A DNA stretch of 10,230 bases. It comes from Oscillospiraceae bacterium (GTDB lineage: Bacteria; Bacillota; Clostridia; Oscillospirales; Ruminococcaceae). How positions within the stretch are numbered: the first letter of the stretch is position 1; the number at the start of each line of letters is the position of its first letter. The position numbers and the translations under genes were made by a program. The notes under the pieces were generated by a model. It had not been told where the DNA came from and made no database searches. It was given only the letters and a program-made list of their open reading frames with translations. Shown here piece after piece: positions 4,866-10,230 of this stretch. The stretch lies in NCBI GenBank assembly GCA_019413245.1, contig DXNX01000060.1, positions 1 to 10,230 of the forward strand, in the 5' to 3' direction.

Positions 4866-6504
4866 GGCGTTGCCCACAAAAAAAACAGCGGCCGAACGGT
4901 TCTGGGCGATCGTGCCATGGGTATGGCTGGTCGGCGCCTGGCTGTTTGGTGTGGTCTTCATGCTGGTGTACGGGCGCTCGCTGCTGGACAGCGATATGGC
5001 TTCCGAGATGGTACTGGCGGCACAGCTTAATAAGGAAGGCGGATTCCTTTCCACTGCCTGGTACTATTCTACCGAACTGCGGGTATTCTGCGAGCAGATT
5101 TTGTTCAAGCTGGGGCTGTGGGTCTTCCCGCATAACTGGCACGCGGCCCGCACGCTGGCGCAAGCCATCCTGTCCGCTGTGGTGGCAGTGTCGGGGGTGT
5201 ACTTTTTTTATGGAGCGTCCTTGCGAAAGAGCGCTCCCTGGCTGGTGGGCGCTTTGCTGTGCCCCTACGGCTTTTGGCAGATCTTCCACTGTGTGTTCGG
5301 CGGCTTTTACTATGTTCACATGATTTTTGTCATGCTCAGCATGGGACTGGTGCTCCGGATCGTATCCAGGACTGAGGCGCCCCGCTGCACGGCTCTGCGG
5401 GTGGTTCTGCTGGCTTTGCTGGCCTTTGCGGCGGGACTCAACGGCATCCGGATCCTTATGAACCTGTATGTCCCGCTGGTGGCGGCAGCACTGGTACTGC
5501 TAACCTGGCGGTGGAATCAGGCGCCGCTGCATCAGGCGCGCATGGTCCCGCAGGTTCGTCTGGCCGGCGCTGCGCTTTGGGCAGCTGCTTTCTCACTGGC
5601 GGGATATGCCGTCAATGCCAAGGTGCTGGCTGTCAACCACAGCTTTTCTGACCAGGGCGGCCGCAACTGGACGTCCATGAACTTTGAATATCTGCTAAAG
5701 ACATGGGCCAATTTCCTGACTCTGTTCGGCTATCCCGGCGACAGCGGCACTCTGGATTTTGGCGATCCCATTCCGCTGTTCAGCCTGCAGGGAATTCTGG
5801 GGACGCTGGGGCTGGTCATTGCCGGCGTGCTGATAGCCTCGGTGGTCCATCTGCTGCGGCGCCGCAGGGAACTTTCCTTCTCTCATGCGGCTGTTCTGGC
5901 AGTCTTTCTGTCCTGCCTGCTGGTGGACGGCATTGCGTTTGCCTTCCTGAATGATATGATCGGCGGCAACGGCAGTTACTGGCTGCCGGTGGTCCCCCTG
6001 GCTTTTGCAGTGCTGGGAATAGAAGGGGAGACATTCCCGCTGCGCCGCGGCCTGCCCCGGCAGGGGCTGGCGGTGGTGTTTGCGGCAGCCTTCCTGGGAG
6101 TCAGTACTTCAACGACCCTTCGCTTTGTGGAAGTCCCGCCGCGGGGAGAACCGCACCTGGAGACCATCTGCGACTGGCTGATGGATAACGGATATACCCA
6201 AGGATATGCCACTTTCTGGTTTGCCAACGTTATGACCGAACTTTCCAACGGAGAGCTGGAACTGTGGGATGTCACCGACCTGAGCCGGATGGACCTGCAT
6301 GGATGGCTGCAGAACAAAGCTCATATCGATCCGCCGGAGGGAGAGGTGTTCCTCATTGCGGACCCCAGCGTACGCATTGACGAGCTGCCTTACCGGGACC
6401 TGGTGGATGTGGTGTATGAGGACGACCATGGATTCTATATCCTGACGGCGCCGGAAGCCCAGCCGCTGCTCGATGCGGTGGAAGCAGCCCGTGCCGCACA
6501 ATAA
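4852..6504 (+). CDS. Polytopic membrane protein, GT-C glycosyltransferase-like
   Basis: A 550-residue membrane protein starting at GTG 4852, with GGAGG 8 bases upstream. The architecture fits the GT-C fold: a first membrane helix (about 19-41), then an outer loop with acidic motif D46-S47-D48 and E52 (LLDSDMASEMVLAAQLNKEG), about ten hydrophobic segments with aromatic-rich turns (YGFWQIFHCVFGGFYYVHMI), and a soluble C-terminal domain from about residue 424. That domain contains ICDWLMDNGYTQGYATFWFA and ends near AARAAQ. A DxD-type motif in the first loop is the usual catalytic signature of lipid-phosphosugar-using GT-C enzymes, but overall identity to a known enzyme is not recognised. It may glycosylate a surface polymer or protein. 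It is co-transcribed and overlapping with the UPF0291 gene. Membrane topology is certain; enzyme role is an inference. Confidence 0.82.
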   Translation: MSAVKALPTKKTAAERFWAIVPWVWLVGAWLFGVVFMLVYGRSLLDSDMASEMVLAAQLNKEGGFLSTAWYYSTELRVFCEQILFKLGLWVFPHNWHAARTLAQAILSAVVAVSGVYFFYGASLRKSAPWLVGALLCPYGFWQIFHCVFGGFYYVHMIFVMLSMGLVLRIVSRTEAPRCTALRVVLLALLAFAAGLNGIRILMNLYVPLVAAALVLLTWRWNQAPLHQARMVPQVRLAGAALWAAAFSLAGYAVNAKVLAVNHSFSDQGGRNWTSMNFEYLLKTWANFLTLFGYPGDSGTLDFGDPIPLFSLQGILGTLGLVIAGVLIASVVHLLRRRRELSFSHAAVLAVFLSCLLVDGIAFAFLNDMIGGNGSYWLPVVPLAFAVLGIEGETFPLRRGLPRQGLAVVFAAAFLGVSTSTTLRFVEVPPRGEPHLETICDWLMDNGYTQGYATFWFANVMTELSNGELELWDVTDLSRMDLHGWLQNKAHIDPPEGEVFLIADPSVRIDELPYRDLVDVVYEDDHGFYILTAPEAQPLLDAVEAARAAQ

Positions 6505-6526
6505 AAAGTACTAAAAAAATCCTTGC

Positions 6527-6574
6527 CGCGCCCTGCAAGTTTTGCGCGAACCTGCAGGGCGCGCCTTGTATTTT
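6527..6574 (+). terminator. Probable terminator after the GT-C-like gene
   Basis: CGCGCCCTGCA (6527-6537) and TGCAGGGCGCG (6553-6563) form a perfect 11-base stem with a 15-base loop, 22 bases after the stop codon. The 3' tail CCTTGTATTTT is only moderately T-rich. An A7 run at 6513-6519 on the 5' side would give a better U-tract on the minus strand, so the element may act in both directions. Confidence 0.65.
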
Positions 6575-6594
6575 GGGGCAATGTCTGGTATAAT
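6566..6594 (+). promoter_or_regulatory. Promoter of purA
   Basis: TTGTAT (6566-6571), 17 bases and TATAAT (6589-6594), with TGG directly before the -10 giving an extended -10. The -35 box overlaps the tail of the preceding terminator. The transcript would start near 6601, leaving a leader of about 90 bases. Confidence 0.8.
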
Positions 6595-6611
6595 CATATC
6601 CGGCGGCGTAT

Positions 6612-6647
6612 CCCGGTTTGAACAAATCGGCCCCCACGGGGGCCGGG
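6612..6647 (+). other. Structured 5' leader of purA with competing hairpins
   Basis: Hairpin A is CCGGTTT (6613-6619), loop GAAC, AAATCGG (6624-6630). Hairpin B is CGGCCCC (6628-6634), loop CACG, GGGGCCG (6639-6645). They share bases 6628-6630, so full forms exclude each other. CCCGG (6612-6616) can also pair with CCGGG (6643-6647). No T-run follows, so it is not a simple terminator. No known purine riboswitch motif is recognised. It could be a control element or merely a stable leader. Confidence 0.45.
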
Positions 6648-6691
6648 CGGAAAAGGCTGTACATTGAACCAAAAAAGAGAGGTTACAAAAC

Positions 6692-7984
6692 ATGCTTACT
6701 GCAATTACCGGCATCAACTGGGGCGACGAAGGAAAGGGCCGTATGGTCGACCTTCTCAGCCAGGATTATGACATCGTCGCGCGGTACCAGGGCGGTGACA
6801 ACGCCGGCCATACCGTCAAGAACGAGCGCGGCAAGTTCGTGCTGAACCTGATTCCTTCCGGCATCCTGCGCCCCAATGTGGTCTGCGTCATGGGCGGCGG
6901 CATGGTCATCGACCCTGTCCATCTGGAAAAGGAGATCGCCGCGCTGCGCGAACAGGGCGTTGAAATCAGCCCGGCCAACCTGAAGATTTCTGACCGCGCC
7001 ACCATCACCATGCCGTTCCATGTGGACCAGGACGGTCTGGAGGAAGCCCGCCTGTCCAAGACCGGCGCGCAGTTCGGCTCTACCAAGCGCGGCATTGCCT
7101 ATACCTACGGCGACAAGTTCATGAAGAAGACCCTGCGCATGGGTGACCTGGTGCATATGGACGCCGGTGTTCGCAAGCGCCTGGAAACCATCGTCGATTC
7201 CAAGAACCTGACCATGGTGTCCATCTACGGCCAGAAGCCCGTCAGCGTGGATGAAATGTGGGCCTGGTGCGAGCATTACTCCGCCGCCTTCAAGGATTAC
7301 ATCTGCGACGTGGGCGAGTACCTGGCCCAGGCCGATGATGCCGGCAAGAAGATCATGTTCGAGGCCCAGCTGGGCGCCCTGCGTGACATCGACTACGGCA
7401 TTTATCCCTACACCTCCAGCTCCAACACCATCAGCGCATACGCGCCCATCGGTGCCGGTATCCCGGGCCGCAAGCTGAACCTGTCCGTCGGCATCATGAA
7501 GGCCTACTCCTCCTGCGTGGGTGAGGGCCCCTTCACCGCCGAACTGGCCATGACCGAAGCCGAAAAGGATGTCCTGCGTGAGCATGGCCATGAATATGGC
7601 GCTGCCACCGGCCGTCCCCGCCGTGTGGGTCCCTTTGACGTGGTTGCCAGCCGCTACGGCGTGCAGTGCCAAGGCTGTGATGAACTGGCCCTGACCCTGC
7701 TGGACGTTCTGGACTATATGGAAACTGTCCCCGTGGTGGAATCCTACCGCCTGGCCGACGGCACCGTGACCGGCCGCTTCCCCACCGGCAAGGCCCTGGA
7801 TGATGCACAGCCTGTCATCAAGGAGATGAAGGGCTGGCACTGCGACATCACCTCCGTGCGCAAGTACGAGGATCTGCCCGCCGAAGCCCGTGCCTATGTG
7901 GAATATCTGGAACAGGCCGTCGGCTGCCGCATCAAGTACATTTCCGTCGGCCCCGAGCGTGACGCCTGCATCGTGCGTGACTGA
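6692..7984 (+). CDS. purA: Adenylosuccinate synthetase
   Basis: This 430-residue cytoplasmic enzyme joins IMP and aspartate using GTP to make adenylosuccinate, the first committed step to AMP. The GTP/catalytic loop is GINWGDEGKGR (7-17), with catalytic Asp12, and NAGHT (37-41) holds catalytic His40. The IMP-binding motif is FGSTKRGIA (128-136), the aspartate loop ATGRPRR (305-311) and the guanine-binding C-terminal motif SVGPER (418-423). Several otherwise highly conserved positions differ: Asn9 for the usual Gln in TQWGDEGKG, RGIA for RGIGP, and GEGPFTAE for GxGPFPTE. This suggests a divergent clade rather than a dead enzyme, because the catalytic residues are kept. GAGAGG lies upstream of the ATG, and AUG at 6692 is the only sensible start. 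Transcribed alone from 6566-6594. Length is normal for the family. Confidence 0.97.
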   Translation: MLTAITGINWGDEGKGRMVDLLSQDYDIVARYQGGDNAGHTVKNERGKFVLNLIPSGILRPNVVCVMGGGMVIDPVHLEKEIAALREQGVEISPANLKISDRATITMPFHVDQDGLEEARLSKTGAQFGSTKRGIAYTYGDKFMKKTLRMGDLVHMDAGVRKRLETIVDSKNLTMVSIYGQKPVSVDEMWAWCEHYSAAFKDYICDVGEYLAQADDAGKKIMFEAQLGALRDIDYGIYPYTSSSNTISAYAPIGAGIPGRKLNLSVGIMKAYSSCVGEGPFTAELAMTEAEKDVLREHGHEYGAATGRPRRVGPFDVVASRYGVQCQGCDELALTLLDVLDYMETVPVVESYRLADGTVTGRFPTGKALDDAQPVIKEMKGWHCDITSVRKYEDLPAEARAYVEYLEQAVGCRIKYISVGPERDACIVRD

Positions 7985-8044
7985 TCGCATCCAAACCTGA
8001 TCTGCTGTCCGGCGGAAAAGGCATCAACCGAAAAGTCTTTTACA

Positions 8045-8080
8045 CAGCGGACCCGCCTTTGTGCGGCTCCGCTGCTTTTT
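8045..8080 (+). terminator. Rho-independent terminator of purA
   Basis: CAGCGGA (8045-8051) pairs with TCCGCTG (8068-8074). Inside, CCGC pairs with GCGG after one C-C mismatch, and the tail is CTTTTT (8075-8080). It lies about 60 bases past the purA stop and ends purA transcription before the exporter gene. Confidence 0.85.
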
Positions 8081-8111
8081 CAGCCGGACCATTTTTATAT
8101 CCGTCCTAAAG

Positions 8112-8120
8112 AAAGGGGAG
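8112..8120 (+). promoter_or_regulatory. Ribosome binding site fixing the GTG start of the CDF exporter
   Basis: AAAGGGGAG ends 8 bases before GTG 8129. There is no in-frame ATG before the first membrane helix, so the GTG start is supported. Confidence 0.8.
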
Positions 8121-8128
8121 ACCGGGCC

Positions 8129-9340
8129 GTGACCCGCTGGCTCATCCATTTATTTATCAAAGACAGTGAAGATACTTCCAAACCCTCCGTGCGCGCGGCG
8201 TACGGCAATCTGGCCTGCGTGGCCGGCATCATCTGCAACCTGCTTCTGTTTGCAGGCAAGTTCACCGTTGGTACGCTGTTCGGCAGCGTGGCTATTGCCG
8301 CCGATGGTGTGAACAACCTGTCCGACGCAGGCTCCAGTGTGGTCAGCCTGGTGGGCTTCCGCCTGGGCGCCCGCCCGGCGGACGACAAACATCCTTTCGG
8401 CCATGCCCGGTTTGAGTACCTGGCCGGTCTGGCTGTGTCGGTGATGATTCTGGTCATCGGCATTGAGCTGCTCAAGGAGAGCGTGGCCAAACTGATCCAG
8501 CCTTCCGTAGTGGAATTCGGCCTGCTGACCGGCATCGTGCTGGTGGTGTCCATTCTGCTCAAGGTCTGGATCTCTCTGTTCAACCGCAAGATTGGGACCC
8601 TCATCGGCTCCGAGACCTTGATCGCCACGGCAGCCGATGCCCGCAATGACGTGGTGTCCACCTCCGCCGTTCTGGTGGCCAGCCTGGCCGCTTCCATCAC
8701 CGGCATCAACCGTCTGGACGGTCTGGCCGGCTTGGCGGTGGCTGCCTTCATCCTGTACAGTGGCATCGGTCTGGTGCGGGATACCCTGGACCCCATCCTG
8801 GGCGCGGCGCCGGACCCGGCTCTCATCAAGCATATTGAGGAAAAGGTCATGTCCTATCCCGGCGTGCTGGGCATTCATGACCTGATGCTCCACGATTACG
8901 GCCCCGGCAACCGTCTGGTCAGCTTCCATGTGGAGATGTCCGCTTCTGCAGATGTGCTGGCCAGCCATGACATCATCGACAACATCGAACGGGACCTGGC
9001 CCGGGACGATGACCTGACCGCGACCATTCATTATGACCCGGTGGTGGTGGATGACCCCCACGCCAATGAACTGCGGGAGTTCGTGCGCAATAAGGCTGCC
9101 GAACTGGAACCCGCCGCAGCCATTCATGACCTGCGCATCGTGCCCGGCAACAACCACACCAATGTGGTGTTCGACTGTGCCGTGCCGCCGGAATATCTCA
9201 CCTCCCGGGACCACCGCGCCACCCGCCTGACGGCAGCCCTGCGCGACGCCGTCAGCCAGCGCTGGCCCGACCATTTCTGCGTGATCCGTCTGGAATCCAA
9301 CTATGGCGCCGCCCAGCTGGAACCCGACCGTGAAAAATGA
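8129..9340 (+). CDS. Cation diffusion facilitator (CDF) metal exporter with enlarged C-terminal part
   Basis: A 403-residue inner membrane antiporter of the CDF/cation efflux family, exporting a divalent metal in exchange for protons. Six membrane helices occupy about residues 25-235. The transport site aligns with FieF: helix 2 has N62 and D66 (NNLSD), helix 5 has D170 and D174 (DARND). ADDKHPFGH (84-92) is the conserved loop after helix 2. Asn-Asp/Asp-Asp without His argues against the zinc-type site and fits manganese or iron export, an inference. The cytoplasmic part is about 165 residues, twice the usual size, and IHDL appears twice (about 250 and 332), suggesting a duplicated C-terminal domain. 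The start is GTG 8129, with AAAGGGGAG 8 bases upstream; no other in-frame start covers helix 1. It follows the purA terminator with no clear promoter of its own. Confidence 0.93.
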   Translation: MTRWLIHLFIKDSEDTSKPSVRAAYGNLACVAGIICNLLLFAGKFTVGTLFGSVAIAADGVNNLSDAGSSVVSLVGFRLGARPADDKHPFGHARFEYLAGLAVSVMILVIGIELLKESVAKLIQPSVVEFGLLTGIVLVVSILLKVWISLFNRKIGTLIGSETLIATAADARNDVVSTSAVLVASLAASITGINRLDGLAGLAVAAFILYSGIGLVRDTLDPILGAAPDPALIKHIEEKVMSYPGVLGIHDLMLHDYGPGNRLVSFHVEMSASADVLASHDIIDNIERDLARDDDLTATIHYDPVVVDDPHANELREFVRNKAAELEPAAAIHDLRIVPGNNHTNVVFDCAVPPEYLTSRDHRATRLTAALRDAVSQRWPDHFCVIRLESNYGAAQLEPDREK

Positions 9341-9361
9341 CCCGCCTCCCGCTCCGGCGGG
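9341..9361 (+). other. Small hairpin between CDF and malic enzyme genes
   Basis: CCCGCC (9341-9346) pairs with GGCGGG (9356-9361) around a 9-base loop, immediately after the CDF stop. No T-run follows, so it is not a standard terminator. It may protect or separate the two coding parts of one message. Confidence 0.4.
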
Positions 9362-9393
9362 ATACCGAACCATCACAGAAAGGAAGTCACTCC

Positions 9394-10230
9394 ATGGATT
9401 ACAATGCCGCTGCTCTTGCCATGCACAAAGCCCATCATGGCAAACTGACCGTCAACAGCCTGGTGGAAGTGCGGGACAAGGATGCCCTGTCCACCGCCTA
9501 CACCCCCGGTGTGGCTGAACCCTGCCGCAAAATCAAGGAAAACCCCGATGACGTCTACACCTACACCCTGAAAGGCCGCACGGTGGCGGTCGTTACCAAC
9601 GGCACCGCAGTGCTGGGCCTGGGCAATATCGGCCCGGAAGCCGGCCTGCCGGTCATGGAGGGCAAATGTGTCCTGTTCAAGGAGTTCGGCGGCGTGGATG
9701 CTTTCCCCATCTGCCTGAACGCCAAAACAAAGGAAGAAGTGGTTGCGGCGGTCAAGGCTATTGCCCCGACTTTCGGCGGCATCAACCTGGAGGACATCCG
9801 CAGCCCGGAATGCTTCGAGATCGAGGCGGAACTGGAGCGGGACCTGGATATTCCTGTCTTCCATGACGACCAGCACGGCACCGCCATCATCGTGCTGGCG
9901 GGCGTGCTCAACGCTCTGAAAGTGGTGGGCAAGCGCATCGAGGATATCCGCATCGTCCAGAACGGCCCCGGTGCTGCCGGTACCGCCATCATCAAGATGC
10001 TGCAGACTGCTGGTGCCAGGGACATCATCGCCGTGGACGAACACGGCATCCTGGTGCCCGGCCGTCCTGCCGGTTTTGAGGGCCATAAGGCTGCTCTGGC
10101 TGAATCCACCAACCCCCGCCGCGTGACCGGCGGTCTGGCCGAGGCCATCCGCGGGGCAGACCTGTTTATCGGTACTTCCATTGCCGGAGCGCTGACGCCC
10201 GAAATGGCTGCCACCATGGCCCCGGACGCC
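9394..10230 (+). CDS. Malic enzyme (oxaloacetate-decarboxylating malate dehydrogenase), 3' end outside window
   Basis: The first 279 residues of a malic enzyme, which oxidises malate to pyruvate and CO2 with reduction of NAD(P) and needs Mn2+ or Mg2+. Visible catalytic residues are Tyr36 in AYTPGVA, Lys91 in MEGKCVLFKEFGGVDAFP, and metal ligands Glu133-Asp134 (LEDI) and Asp159 (HDDQHGTA). TNGTAVLGLGNIG (68-80) is a strong family motif. The nucleotide-binding loop reads VQNGPGAAG (188-196), with Pro192 replacing the usual Ala of GAGAAG. Bacterial short-type enzymes have about 390 residues, so roughly 110 are missing. AAGGAAG lies 8 bases before the ATG. The 53-base gap to the CDF gene and lack of a promoter suggest joint transcription. 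NAD versus NADP use cannot be settled from this part. Confidence 0.96.
   Translation, partial: MDYNAAALAMHKAHHGKLTVNSLVEVRDKDALSTAYTPGVAEPCRKIKENPDDVYTYTLKGRTVAVVTNGTAVLGLGNIGPEAGLPVMEGKCVLFKEFGGVDAFPICLNAKTKEEVVAAVKAIAPTFGGINLEDIRSPECFEIEAELERDLDIPVFHDDQHGTAIIVLAGVLNALKVVGKRIEDIRIVQNGPGAAGTAIIKMLQTAGARDIIAVDEHGILVPGRPAGFEGHKAALAESTNPRRVTGGLAEAIRGADLFIGTSIAGALTPEMAATMAPDA

Noticed and set aside
6683..7990. 435-codon minus-strand open frame opposite purA
   Set aside because: It spans almost exactly the purA gene, has a His/Gly/Ala-rich composition from antisense codons and no start signals. It is an artefact of strong codon bias.
8081..8128. TTTATAT as a -10 box for the CDF gene
   Set aside because: The match is poor and the -35 position falls in the purA terminator tail with no resemblance to TTGACA.
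7985..8128. Manganese (yybP-ykoY) riboswitch before the CDF gene
   Set aside because: The conserved loop sequences of that class were not found; only the purA terminator is visible.
8150..9376. 408-codon minus-strand open frame opposite the CDF gene
   Set aside because: Same antisense artefact; the product is His/Gln/Gly-rich with no recognisable domain.
9373..10217. Minus-strand open frames opposite the malic enzyme gene
   Set aside because: The plus-strand frame has all malic enzyme motifs; the opposite frames have none.

Overview
The window is GC-rich and tightly packed, with strong Shine-Dalgarno sites and sigma-A type promoters. Its gene set (SdpR/SdpI pair, UPF0291/YnzC-type protein, lipoprotein foldase) is typical of Firmicutes. 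GC-rich codon use and protein style suggest a gut Oscillospiraceae/Ruminococcaceae member, of the Faecalibacterium/Subdoligranulum/Gemmiger kind. That placement is an inference from style; no marker gene proves it. No tRNA, rRNA, CRISPR array, insertion sequence or phage gene is visible, and no gap between genes exceeds about 190 bases.

Left part, minus strand (3262 down to 1): a four-gene operon. A strong promoter (TTGACA, 17 bases, TATACT) is followed by a palindrome just after the expected transcription start. Then come an ArsR-family repressor resembling SdpR, an SdpI-family membrane protein (14-base overlap), an ABC ATPase (10-base gap) and a large ABC-2 type membrane subunit that starts inside the ATPase gene and runs off the window. 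In Bacillus subtilis SdpI gives immunity to the SDP toxin and sequesters SdpR. Here the same pair is joined to an ABC exporter, suggesting an inducible self-protection or resistance module. No toxin gene is present in the window.

Middle: the operon is insulated by a rho-independent terminator from an upstream minus-strand gene for a lipoprotein with an FKBP domain and a trigger-factor-like C-terminal part (extracytoplasmic foldase). Divergent from it, on the plus strand, a small UPF0291/YnzC-like gene overlaps by 14 bases a polytopic membrane protein with a GT-C glycosyltransferase look. The best start of the membrane protein is a GTG inside the small gene. A GC-rich hairpin closes this unit.

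Right part, plus strand: purA (adenylosuccinate synthetase, a divergent type) with its own promoter and a structured leader, then a terminator, a cation diffusion facilitator with an Asn-Asp/Asp-Asp metal site and what looks like a doubled C-terminal domain, and the 5' two thirds of a malic enzyme gene cut by the window edge. The exporter and malic enzyme genes are 53 bases apart and are probably co-transcribed.
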